From assembly GCA_030623425.1 (NCBI GenBank), contig JAUXMA010000064.1:1-8070 (forward strand): a DNA stretch of 8,070 nt, read 5' to 3'. This DNA comes from Rhodospirillaceae bacterium (GTDB taxonomy: Bacteria > Pseudomonadota > Alphaproteobacteria > Rhodospirillales > 2-02-FULL-58-16). Both the position numbers and the translations under genes were made by a program. The notes beneath the pieces were generated by a model, which saw only the letters and a list, made by a program, of their open reading frames with translations, was not told the origin of the DNA and did no database searches. Shown one piece after another: positions 1 to 8,070 of this stretch (position 1 is its first letter; each line of letters opens with the position of its first letter).

Positions 1-1148
1 ACCTTGCCGCCGCCGATGGCTTCGAGGAGAAGCGGATACAGGGTGCCCAACAGGACGACGGCGGCGGCCGTGCTCATGAACAGGTTGTTGAGCAACAAGC
101 CGCCCTCGCGGGAGATGGGCTGGAACAGGCCGGTGCTTTTCAGGGCCGGCCCGCGCCAGGCGAAAAGAGCCAGCGACGCGCCGATCACGATGATCAGCAG
201 GACGAGGATGAAAACGCCGCGTTTCGGGTCGGTGGCGAAGGCGTGCACGCTGGTCAGCACACCGGAGCGGACCAGGAAGGTACCCAGGAGACTGAGGGCG
301 AAGGTGATGATGGCCAGGAAAATGGTCCACGCCTTCAAGGTGTCGCGCTTCTCGACGACGATGGCCGAATGCAGGAGCGCCGTCCCCGACAGCCAGGGCA
401 TGAAGGAAGCGTTCTCCACCGGGTCCCAGAACCACCAGCCGCCCCATCCCAGCTCGTAATAGGCCCACCAGGAGCCGAAACCGATGCCGGCGGTGAGAAA
501 CCCCCAGGCGGCCAGGGTCCACGGCCGCACCCAGCGCGCCCAGGCGGCGTCGACGCGGCCCTCGATGAGAGCGGCGATGGCGAAGGAAAAGGCGATGGAG
601 AAGCCGACGTAGCCCAGGTAAAGGAAAGGCGGGTGGAAAGCCAGGCCGGGGTCCTGCAACAGCGGATTGAGCCCTTGCCCGTCGGCGGCCGGGGGGAACA
701 AGCGCTCAAACGGATTCGAGGTGAACAGGATGAACAGATAGAAGCCGATGGCGATCAGCGCCTGGACGCCGAGAACCCGCGCCCTGAGGGCGGCCGGCAA
801 ATGGCGCCCGAAAACCGCCACCGCCGAGCCGAACAACGCCAAGATCAGCACCCACAGCAGCATCGAGCCCTCGTGGTTGCCCCAGACGCCGGTGACTTTG
901 TAAAGCATGGGCTTGGCCGAATGGGAATTCCTGGCGACGTTGAGAAGCGAGAAGTCCGAGGTCACAAAGGCGTGGGTCAGGCAGGCAAAGGAGAAAGCGA
1001 CCAGCAGGAACTGGACGCAAGCCGCCGGCCGCGCCAGCGCCATCCAGGAAGCGTCGTTCCGCGCCGCCCCGGCCAGCGGCAGGGCCGCCTGCACCAGCGC
1101 CACGAAGAGGGCGAGAACCAAGGCGAAATGTCCGGCTTCGGCGATCAT
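1..1148 (-). CDS. ccmF: Cytochrome c heme lyase subunit CcmF, N-terminal part (cut by window edge)
   Basis: CcmF is the large inner-membrane subunit of the System I heme lyase, which takes heme from holo-CcmE and attaches it to apocytochrome c in the periplasm. The frame stays open from an ATG at 1146-1148 to the left edge, giving about 382 residues of a protein usually near 650. The start reads MIAEAGHFAL, typical for the family. The heme-handling WWD domain is clear (GWGGWWFWDPVEN, about residues 234-246). Histidines at 172 (HPPFLYLGYVG), 260 and 302 (SVHAFATDP) match the conserved E. coli positions 173, 261 and 303. The fourth family histidine lies beyond the window. Many hydrophobic segments fit a polytopic membrane protein. 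The gene starts 15 bp after ccmE stops, so it is almost certainly in the same transcript. The Shine-Dalgarno is weak. Identification is firm; only the truncation limits it. Confidence 0.96.
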   Translation of the reverse strand, partial: MIAEAGHFALVLALFVALVQAALPLAGAARNDASWMALARPAACVQFLLVAFSFACLTHAFVTSDFSLLNVARNSHSAKPMLYKVTGVWGNHEGSMLLWVLILALFGSAVAVFGRHLPAALRARVLGVQALIAIGFYLFILFTSNPFERLFPPAADGQGLNPLLQDPGLAFHPPFLYLGYVGFSIAFSFAIAALIEGRVDAAWARWVRPWTLAAWGFLTAGIGFGSWWAYYELGWGGWWFWDPVENASFMPWLSGTALLHSAIVVEKRDTLKAWTIFLAIITFALSLLGTFLVRSGVLTSVHAFATDPKRGVFILVLLIIVIGASLALFAWRGPALKSTGLFQPISREGGLLLNNLFMSTAAAVVLLGTLYPLLLEAIGGGK

Positions 1149-1163
1149 CGTCGATCCAAGGTA

Positions 1164-1598
1164 TCAGGGGTTTCCGCCTTGCCACCGGCCCGATTTCTTC
1201 AGGGCTTCGGCCACTTCCGGCGGCATATAGGTTTCGTCGTGCTTGGCCAGCACCTCGGCGGCAACGAAGACGCCGCCCACCAGGCGGCCCTCGGCGACCA
1301 CCCCTTGGCCCTCGCGGAAGAGGTCGGGGAGGATGCCCTTGTAGGTGACCGGCACGCTGTTATTCAGGTCGGTCACCCGGAAGGTGACGACGGTGCCGCT
1401 TTTCTCGACACTGCCTTCCTCGACCAGCCCGCCGACGCGAAGCCGCCGTTCGGCCGGCGGCTTCTTCGCCGTCAACTCGGTCGGGCTGTAGAAGAAGACG
1501 ATGCCTTCCTCGAAGGCGAGCAACACCAAGGCCGTCGCCAGGGCGAGGAAACCCAAGGCGACGACGACGAAGGTCAAGCGCTTGTGCTTACGCTTCAT
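1164..1598 (-). CDS. ccmE: Periplasmic heme chaperone CcmE
   Basis: CcmE binds heme covalently in the periplasm and passes it from the CcmABCD complex to the CcmF lyase. The protein is 144 aa, a normal length. A short basic N-terminus is followed by one membrane anchor (about residues 8-29), then a beta-rich soluble domain. The heme-attaching histidine is His120 in AKHDETYMPPEV; the family motif is usually HDENY or HDEKY, with the conserved tyrosine at the end, also present here (Tyr124). The start is ATG at 1596-1598, with a GGGGAG-type ribosome site about 9 nt upstream. The start lies inside the end of ccmD (11-bp overlap), which suggests translational coupling. The TGA stop is 15 bp before ccmF. 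The motif is intact and identification is firm. Confidence 0.97.
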   Translation of the reverse strand: MKRKHKRLTFVVVALGFLALATALVLLAFEEGIVFFYSPTELTAKKPPAERRLRVGGLVEEGSVEKSGTVVTFRVTDLNNSVPVTYKGILPDLFREGQGVVAEGRLVGGVFVAAEVLAKHDETYMPPEVAEALKKSGRWQGGNP

Positions 1599-1770
1599 CG
1601 GAGGGCTCCCCGTTTTCCGCCTGAAGGGCTTCCAGGCGGGCTTCGTTGGAGCTGAGGAAGCGGATGCTGGCGACCAGCATCCCGACCATGACCACGGCGG
1701 TGAGCGCGTACCCGGGCCAGATGTAGACGCCGTAACCGCCCATGTCGAAAAATGCCGCCAGGGATTCCAT
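1588..1770 (-). CDS. ccmD: Small heme exporter subunit CcmD
   Basis: CcmD is a small membrane protein that stabilises the CcmABC-CcmE complex and helps release holo-CcmE. This copy is 60 aa if it starts at the ATG at 1768-1770. The protein begins MESLAAFFDMGGYGVYIWP, the usual CcmD signature (FxMGGYxxYxWP), followed by a single membrane segment (about residues 19-38) and a charged cytoplasmic tail. A GTG two codons upstream (1774-1776) is an alternative start: AGGG lies 4 nt before the GTG and 10 nt before the ATG, so the ribosome site does not settle the choice. The ATG gives the more typical N-terminus. The gene begins 12 bp after ccmC ends, and its TAA stop overlaps the start of ccmE. Gene identity is safe from both sequence and position; the exact start is less certain. 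Confidence 0.92.
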   Translation of the reverse strand: MESLAAFFDMGGYGVYIWPGYALTAVVMVGMLVASIRFLSSNEARLEALQAENGEPSDEA

Positions 1771-1782
1771 TCCCACTTCGCC

Positions 1783-2511
1783 CTAGGCCTGCCCGTGAAC
1801 CCGCCTGAGGCGGAGGACGCGGATCTTGTTGGCGATGATTTCGCCGCGCAGGCGGAGCAGCAGCACCCATAAATAATAGGTGGTGAAGGCCAAAGCCATC
1901 AGCAACAGCGGCCACAGCATGGAAGGATGGATGGAGGGGCCGCCGATTTTGAGGACACTGGCCGGCTGGTGCAGCGTATTCCACCATTCGACGGAGAACT
2001 TGATGATCGGCACGTTGACGAACCCGACCAGGACCAGGATCGACGATGCCTTGATACCGCGCGCCGGATTGTCGAAAGCGTTGACCAGGGCGATGTAGCC
2101 CAAATAAAGAAAGAACAGCACCAACATCGACGTCAGTCTCGCATCCCATACCCACCAGGTCCCCCACATGGGCTTGCCCCACATCGCTCCGGTGAACAGC
2201 GCCAGGAAGGTGAAGGCGGCGCCGATGGGCGCCGTCGACTTGGCCGCCAGGTCGGCCAGCGGATGCTTCCAGATCAGCCCGACGGCGGCGGCGATGGCCA
2301 TGGCGGTATAACAAAAGAGCGCCATCCACGCCGCCGGCACGTGGATGTACATGATGCGCACGCTTTCGCCTTGCTGATAATCGGCGGGGGCGACGACGAG
2401 GCCCAGATAAAGCCCCACCGCGGCAAAGGCCAAGGTCAGGCCGGCCATCCAGGGCAGCAAGGCCTGGCTTAAACGTATGAACCGCGCGGGATTGGCGAAC
2501 TTTTGTATCAT
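1783..2511 (-). CDS. ccmC: Heme exporter / heme-loading protein CcmC
   Basis: CcmC is a six-helix membrane protein of the heme handling protein family. It presents heme to CcmE at the periplasmic face and forms the holo-CcmE adduct. The protein is 242 aa, normal length. The tryptophan-rich motif WGTWWVWDARLTS is at residues 116-128. The two heme-liganding histidines correspond to His57 (HVPAAW) and His181 (NTLHQPAS), close to E. coli His60 and His184. Six hydrophobic segments are visible. The start ATG at 2509-2511 follows an AGGAAAC ribosome site. It is preceded by a 107-bp gap after ccmB, the only sizeable gap in this operon, and followed 12 bp later by ccmD. It shares the WWD domain with CcmF, but length and flanking residues show it is CcmC. 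Confidence 0.97.
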   Translation of the reverse strand: MIQKFANPARFIRLSQALLPWMAGLTLAFAAVGLYLGLVVAPADYQQGESVRIMYIHVPAAWMALFCYTAMAIAAAVGLIWKHPLADLAAKSTAPIGAAFTFLALFTGAMWGKPMWGTWWVWDARLTSMLVLFFLYLGYIALVNAFDNPARGIKASSILVLVGFVNVPIIKFSVEWWNTLHQPASVLKIGGPSIHPSMLWPLLLMALAFTTYYLWVLLLRLRGEIIANKIRVLRLRRVHGQA

Positions 2512-2618
2512 TGTTTCCTAATTAATAAGGTGCGTTCAGCCGTTTTTTAACGCCAGGCCGCCGCCTTTTCCAGGGGACTCTCCGAAACTCCCGCAAACGT
2601 GATTCCATGGCCGCCGTT

Positions 2619-3284
2619 TCACTCCAGGGCCTGGCGCAACGCCGCCGCCGAGGTCCACGGACACAGGGGCAGGGCGGCAAGCAGGAAAGCGCCCAAGATC
2701 AACAGCTGGGCGCGAACCGGAAAGCCGCTGATGGCGGCATCGACGGCGGAAACGCCGAAGATGAGGACGGGGATGAAAAGAGGCAGGACGAGCAGCGACA
2801 ACAGCATGCCGCCGCGTCCGGACCCCAGTATAAGCGCCGCCCCGACGGCGCCGACCAGGCTCAACGACGGGGTGCCCAGAATAAGCGCCAGGACGAGGAC
2901 GGAAAAACCATCGCCGTCCATATTCATCAGCACCGCCAGCAAGGGCGCGGCGACAATCAATGGCAGCCCCGTGGTCAGCCAATGGGCGGTCACCTTGGCC
3001 ATGACCACCGCCTCCAACGGCAGCGGCATCAGCAACAGCAATTCCAGGCTTCCGTCCTCGAAGTCGGTCTCGAACAGGCGTTCCAGCGACAGCATGGAAG
3101 CCAGCAACGCCGCCACCCAAATGACGCCGGCGGCGATGCGGGCCAGGATGTTGGGCTCGGGCCCGACGCCGAGCGGGAACAGAACCACGGCGATGACGAA
3201 AAACATCACCGCCATCAGGCTGTCCATGCCCTGCCGCAAGGCCAGGCGGAGGTCGCGGCGGACGATGCTCCAGAACCGGTTCAC
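2619..3284 (-). CDS. ccmB: Heme exporter ABC permease CcmB
   Basis: CcmB is the membrane permease of the CcmABC transporter. With the CcmA ATPase and CcmC it uses ATP hydrolysis to free holo-CcmE for the lyase step. The protein is 221 aa, normal for the family, with six hydrophobic segments. The N-terminal part carries the conserved stretch LERLFETDFEDGSLELLLL (about residues 67-85), a CcmB hallmark. The start is GTG at 3282-3284, overlapping the TGA stop of ccmA in the tetranucleotide GTGA, so the two subunits are probably translationally coupled. A TGA stop at 2619-2621 is followed by the ccmB-ccmC gap. No broken or missing segment is visible. Confidence 0.96.
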   Translation of the reverse strand: MNRFWSIVRRDLRLALRQGMDSLMAVMFFVIAVVLFPLGVGPEPNILARIAAGVIWVAALLASMLSLERLFETDFEDGSLELLLLMPLPLEAVVMAKVTAHWLTTGLPLIVAAPLLAVLMNMDGDGFSVLVLALILGTPSLSLVGAVGAALILGSGRGGMLLSLLVLPLFIPVLIFGVSAVDAAISGFPVRAQLLILGAFLLAALPLCPWTSAAALRQALE

Positions 3285-3937
3285 GGCGTTTCCTCCGCCG
3301 CCGGCGTCATTTGGGTGGCGGCGCTGAAATCCCCGAGATCCAGGACTTCGGCCCCGTCCAGGGCCATCTCGGCGTGCGTCGAGAGGACCACCATACCGCC
3401 AACCGAGCGCTGCCGGGCGATGGCGTTCCGCAAACCGGCGACGGCCTCCGCGTCAAGCCCCGCCGTCGGTTCGTCGAGCAACCAAAGAGCCGCCGGCGAG
3501 GTTTCAAGACGGGCCAGATTGAGGCGGCGTTTCTGTCCCGCCGAAAGATAGCGGCCGGGAACGCCGGCCAGATGAGCGATGCCGAAAGCCTCCAGGGCAC
3601 CGCCCGCCGCCGCCCCGTTTCCGGTTTTCAGCACGGCCCAGAAGCGCAGGTTTTCGGCCACCGTCAGCACCGGTTTGATCGGGTCCAGGTGGCCGACATA
3701 ATGCATTCTGGCTTTATGGCGTTCCGGGTCTTCGCCGGTATCCTCGCCATCCCAAGCGATGCGCCCGTTTGCCGGGGCGAGCAGGCCCGCCATCAGGCGC
3801 AACAGGCTCGACTTGCCGCTGCCGTTGGCGCCGGTCAGCAGCAGCGCCCCGCCGGCATCGACGGCGAAATGCAATGCCGCGAAGACGACGCGCTCGCCGC
3901 GGATGCAAAGCAGATCATCGCCGCTGAACAGAGCCAT
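3281..3937 (-). CDS. ccmA: Heme exporter ABC ATPase CcmA
   Basis: CcmA is the cytoplasmic ATPase of the CcmAB(C) complex; its ATP hydrolysis drives release of holo-CcmE from CcmC. With the ATG at 3935-3937 it is 218 aa. It has Walker A GANGSGKS (36-43), the ABC signature LSAGQ (131-135), Walker B LWLLDEP (151-157) and the switch histidine His188 (STHAE). It also shows the CcmA-typical YVGHLDPIKP segment (80-89) in place of an ordinary Q-loop. I chose this ATG because AGGGAG lies 4 nt upstream (3942-3947) and the protein then starts in normal family register. An in-frame TTG at 3983-3985 would add 16 residues but has no ribosome site and falls next to a terminator. First gene of the operon; its stop overlaps the ccmB start. 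Confidence 0.97.
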   Translation of the reverse strand: MALFSGDDLLCIRGERVVFAALHFAVDAGGALLLTGANGSGKSSLLRLMAGLLAPANGRIAWDGEDTGEDPERHKARMHYVGHLDPIKPVLTVAENLRFWAVLKTGNGAAAGGALEAFGIAHLAGVPGRYLSAGQKRRLNLARLETSPAALWLLDEPTAGLDAEAVAGLRNAIARQRSVGGMVVLSTHAEMALDGAEVLDLGDFSAATQMTPAAEETP

Positions 3938-3941
3938 GGAA

Positions 3942-3947
3942 CTCCCT
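3942..3947 (-). promoter_or_regulatory. Ribosome binding site deciding the ccmA start
   Basis: On the minus strand the bases read AGGGAG and end 4 nt before the ATG at 3937. It is the only good Shine-Dalgarno near the 5' end of ccmA and supports this ATG over the upstream in-frame TTG at 3985. Confidence 0.75.
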
Positions 3948-3992
3948 GGAAAGAAGAATGAAATCGACGACGCAAGGTATCGCAAAACCCGG

Positions 3993-4028
3993 CAAAAAAG
4001 AAGGTTGGGCTCCGATCGGAGCCCAACC
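3993..4028 (-). terminator. Intrinsic (rho-independent) terminator on the minus strand
   Basis: Positions 4003-4028 are a perfect 26-bp palindrome: GGTTGGGCTCC pairs with GGAGCCCAACC around a GATC loop (11-bp stem, GC-rich). Reading the minus strand, the hairpin is followed at once by TTCTTTTTT (4002-3994). On the plus strand no T-run follows, so the terminator works in one direction only. It points toward ccmA and lies about 56 bp upstream of its ATG. No minus-strand protein gene lies upstream, because acnA is divergent. It must therefore end a short RNA or an attenuated ccm leader. Confidence 0.8.
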
Positions 4029-4085
4029 AGGTCTTCCGGCGTTAATATGCCGGTAATGGGGCCAGAGAGGTGTTACTCTCTAGAT
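3993..4085 (-). ncRNA. Candidate small RNA or ccm leader with three hairpins
   Basis: In minus-strand order there are three consecutive hairpins. The first is AGAGAG/CTCTCT (4081-4064, 6-nt loop). The second is CCGGC/GCCGG (4053-4036, 8-nt loop, AU-rich). The third is the 11-bp terminator stem (4028-4003) with its U-tract. Three stem-loops ending in an intrinsic terminator is a common layout for alphaproteobacterial small RNAs, and equally for a terminated 5' leader. I could not assign it to a known family, and no strong promoter is visible upstream; TATATT at 4109-4104 is a weak -10 candidate. The 5' end is a guess. It could be a trans-acting RNA, an attenuator of the ccm operon, or the short product of an antisense promoter. 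Confidence 0.4.
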
Positions 4086-4199
4086 GGGGGTCTGTATTCA
4101 AACAATATAACACCGGGAATGTGGCGATTTTATGCCGATGCCGCCCGCCTCCCCATATGTATCAATGGCATTGGTGAAAAAATATGCTATAGCCATGCG

Positions 4200-4229
4200 C
4201 CTTTGTCCGAGAAGCCGTCCCGACAAAGG
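4200..4229 (+). promoter_or_regulatory. Hairpin in the probable acnA 5' leader
   Basis: CCTTTGTC (4200-4207) and GACAAAGG (4222-4229) are perfect reverse complements separated by 14 nt. In RNA this makes an 8-bp stem whose 3' strand runs into AAAGGGAG. It ends 44 nt before the acnA start. It may be an RNA structure affecting acnA expression or an operator for a dimeric regulator. No matching known riboswitch or iron-responsive element was recognised. Confidence 0.35.
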
Positions 4230-4273
4230 GAGATCGCCGGCCGACAGCGACGAAACCATCCGGGAAAAACGCC

Positions 4274-6952
<2,679 letters not shown>

Positions 6953-7010
6953 TATCAACGGCCCTTATCATTGACCCATTGCGATCGCTTTTCCCGTTTC
7001 CTCGGTATCG

Positions 7011-7045
7011 GCGGGTCCAAGGTTCGAGTCCTTGCGCGCCCACCT
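7011..7045 (+). other. tRNA 3'-end fragment, attachment-site-like scar
   Basis: CAAGG (7018-7022) and CCTTG (7030-7034) pair around the loop TTCGAGT, a canonical T-arm. The preceding GGGTCC looks like a variable loop. CGCGCCC (7035-7041) looks like the 3' acceptor strand, A7042 like the discriminator, and CCT stands where CCA would be. The matching 5' acceptor GGGCGCG and a D-arm and anticodon arm are absent from the preceding 60 bp, so this is only the 3' part of a tRNA. It is followed by TAAAATCAAGGGGTTGC, resembling sequence often found at tRNA attachment sites of tyrosine integrases. The tRNA identity cannot be told. No integrase is in the window. Confidence 0.6.
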
Positions 7046-7233
7046 ATAAAATCAAGGGGTTGCGGGTGGTTCCGTGACTCTAATTGTTTTTACGCCTGTG
7101 CACCTCGATTCAAGACTTGACCCCCACAATTGGAGGTAAAGTGATTTCAATGGCAGTGGAATGGGGGTACGATTTCCGTGGTTTTGAAGGTTATCCGGGG
7201 AATGTCGGGTCATTTCCATCTATACGTTTTTTT

Positions 7234-7238
7234 GGAGG
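7234..7238 (+). promoter_or_regulatory. Ribosome binding site for the lysine-rich exported protein
   Basis: GGAGG lies 7 nt before the ATG at 7246. It selects this start, which places the signal peptide at the very N-terminus. An upstream in-frame GTG (7141) also has a GGAGG (7132-7136), but starting there would bury the signal peptide behind 35 residues. Confidence 0.7.
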
Positions 7239-7245
7239 CGGCAAC

Positions 7246-7662
7246 ATGACCAGAACATATCAATCGGCGTTTTTCGCTGCCGTGGCGTTGACCTTGGCGC
7301 TGATGTTGGCGTTGCCGACAGGCGCGCTGGCGGCCGACAGGGGAAACCCTTCCGACTGCGCTCGGATCAAGGATGCCCGGGAGAAACAGAAGTGCGTCAA
7401 GGCCGCCGTCGGGAAGATGAAAGCGGCCGACAGGGGAAACCCTTCCGACTGCGCTCGGATCAAGGGTACCCGGGAGAAACAGGAGTGCGTCAAGGCCGCC
7501 GTCGGGAAGATAAAAAATGAAAAGGACAAGAAGGGTGAGAAAGGCAAGGACGACGACAAGGTCACGGACGACGACGGCGATGACAAGAAGGGAAAGAAGG
7601 GAAGGGAAAAGAAGGACAAAAAATATAAAAAGAAAGTAAAGAAAAATAAGAAGTATAAATAA
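7246..7662 (+). CDS. Small exported protein with two Cys repeats and a lysine-rich tail (unknown function)
   Basis: I do not recognise the family. With the ATG at 7246 the protein is 138 aa. Residues 1-29 form a clear Sec signal peptide, with a hydrophobic core and a likely cut after ALA at 27-29. Two almost identical 31-residue units follow (29-59 and 60-90), each containing ADRGNPSDCARIK and a second cysteine 12 residues later (Cys38/Cys50 and Cys69/Cys81). In the periplasm each unit could form a helical hairpin closed by a disulfide. Residues 91-138 are low-complexity: 22 of 48 are lysine and 10 aspartate, acidic-rich in the middle and strongly basic at the end. DNA composition shifts from GC-rich to very A-rich in the tail. 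It stands alone, between a tRNA scar and a palindromic repeat. It may bind an anionic surface or polymer, but that is speculation. Coding status is likely; function is unknown. Confidence 0.75.
   Translation: MTRTYQSAFFAAVALTLALMLALPTGALAADRGNPSDCARIKDAREKQKCVKAAVGKMKAADRGNPSDCARIKGTREKQECVKAAVGKIKNEKDKKGEKGKDDDKVTDDDGDDKKGKKGREKKDKKYKKKVKKNKKYK
7330..7515 (+). repeat. Tandem 93-bp duplication inside the exported-protein gene
   Basis: Copy 1 (7330-7422) and copy 2 (7423-7515) are directly adjacent and differ at only 4 of 93 bases by my reading. The period is exactly 31 codons, so the frame is kept. Such close DNA identity suggests a recent duplication or ongoing homogenisation. Confidence 0.95.
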
Positions 7663-8070
7663 ATCTAAGAAATATAAGAAAAAGAGAAAATAAAAACGGT
7701 ATCTAAAAGCTCGGCGCCAGGTCTTGTTACTTGAAAAATACCGCGTCGACGACCCTCTGGCCGAGTACCAAAACATTCGGAATGATCGCGCGGAAGGCTT
7801 ATCCCCTTGCGTCCGGTCGGATCAACATTTTGTGTTCTTATGGCTCGTCGCGGCTTTCCTCCCCTCCGCGAACCTCGGCGTCCTTGGCGTTTAATCTTAA
7901 CGCAATGGACGCGGAGGAACGCGGAGGAAAAGGAGGTGTGATGAACTCCGGCGGGCCTCGGGATATTGTGGCACCGGACGCAAGGGGATAAGCCTTTCAA
8001 TAAATATGGCCTCCTCGTCGTTCCAAGTGGAATCCGTGGAGTTGTTGACGGCGTGATATCGTGCCCTCCA
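7663..8070. other. Non-coding right end of the window
   Basis: This 408-bp stretch has no supportable gene. It begins with an A-rich segment (7663-7700) continuing the composition of the preceding gene's tail, then about 90 bp of unremarkable sequence. The 203-bp palindromic element (7794-7996, listed separately) follows, then 74 bp in which I see nothing. No intrinsic terminator is visible for the exported-protein gene. Confidence 0.7.
7794..7996. repeat. 203-bp palindromic element with perfect 24-bp terminal inverted repeats
   Basis: The left end (7794-7817, beginning AAGGCTTATCCCC) and right end (7973-7996, ending GGGGATAAGCCTT) are perfect reverse complements over 24 bp. An inner imperfect hairpin (about 7863-7891 against 7899-7927) shares exactly the same centre, position 7895. 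The inner stem contains CCTCCGCG/CGCGGAGG and GCGTT/AACGC and a short AT-rich loop. The right inner arm has a direct repeat ACGCGGAGGA (7909-7918 and 7919-7928). It encodes no protein and shows no clear target-site duplication. The layout fits a miniature inverted-repeat element (MITE-like) or a large REP-type palindrome; copy number in the genome would decide. Confidence 0.75.

Larger units (their letters stand above)
3938..4273. other. Divergent ccmA-acnA intergenic region
   Basis: This 336-bp stretch between two outward-facing genes must contain both promoters. On the minus strand it holds two small hairpins and a strong intrinsic terminator (listed separately). On the plus strand it holds an 8-bp stem hairpin in the probable acnA leader. 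TATAAC at 4106-4111 is a possible plus-strand -10 box, and AATATA at 4104-4109 reads TATATT on the minus strand, but neither has a convincing -35 at the right distance. No clear Irr, RirA, Fur or FNR box was recognised. I see no convincing protein-coding gene here. Confidence 0.6.

Noticed and set aside
243..1655. 470-codon plus-strand open frame antisense to ccmF and ccmE
   Set aside because: The product is a Q/R/G/E-rich composition artefact; the opposite strand encodes well-conserved Ccm proteins with intact motifs.
4098..4196. Possible 32-residue leader peptide on the minus strand upstream of the terminator
   Set aside because: The ATG at 4194-4196 has only a weak AAGG ribosome site, and the peptide lacks any run of codons that would suggest a translation-coupled attenuator. 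The sequence overlaps the acnA promoter region.
7011..7045. Complete tRNA gene
   Set aside because: The D-arm, anticodon arm and the 5' acceptor strand that would pair with CGCGCCC are missing upstream.
7941..7991. 16-codon open frame with a strong GGAGG ribosome site inside the palindrome
   Set aside because: The purine-rich ribosome-like site is part of the repeated GCGGAGGA units, and the frame ends within the terminal inverted repeat; most likely coincidence.
7794..7996. CRISPR array or phage defence cassette in the right-hand region
   Set aside because: The repeats are one inverted pair and one in-frame tandem pair; there is no regularly spaced direct repeat and no cas, nuclease or toxin-antitoxin gene.
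7665..8000. Open frames of 86 and 111 codons across the palindromic element on both strands
   Set aside because: Both are explained by the repeat itself, lack ribosome sites or recognisable protein features, and sit on a non-coding palindrome.

Overview
The window looks like chromosome from a GC-rich alphaproteobacterium, probably Rhodospirillales-like. This rests on the protein style of the cytochrome c maturation (Ccm, System I) genes and on a divergent ccmA/acnA arrangement that I recall from several alphaproteobacteria. No rRNA or other species-level marker is present.

Positions 1-3937 (minus strand) hold a compact operon in the order ccmA-ccmB-ccmC-ccmD-ccmE-ccmF, with ccmF running off the left edge. 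CcmA and CcmB are the ABC transporter subunits, and CcmC with CcmD loads heme onto CcmE. CcmE is the periplasmic heme chaperone, and CcmF is part of the lyase that attaches heme to apocytochrome c. Genes overlap or nearly touch (GTGA overlap ccmA/ccmB, 11-bp overlap ccmD/ccmE), except for a 107-bp gap between ccmB and ccmC. Key residues are intact in all six proteins.

Positions 3938-4273 form a divergent intergenic region. It holds a strong minus-strand intrinsic terminator just upstream of ccmA, preceded by two smaller hairpins. This could be a small RNA or an attenuated leader. On the acnA side, an 8-bp stem hairpin lies in the probable acnA leader. Positions 4274-6952 (plus strand) encode a complete aconitase (AcnA, 892 aa, TTG start) with all three [4Fe-4S] cysteines.

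From 6953 rightward the sequence becomes accessory-like. It contains the 3' end of a tRNA without its 5' half (an attachment-site-like scar), then a small exported protein with two nearly identical 31-residue cysteine repeats and a very lysine-rich tail. The window ends with a 203-bp palindromic element bounded by perfect 24-bp inverted repeats. I see no integrase, transposase, CRISPR array or defence cassette. The most interesting material is the 3.99-4.09 kb leader/sRNA candidate and the 7.0-8.0 kb scar-plus-repeat region. I did not find a convincing new multi-gene system.
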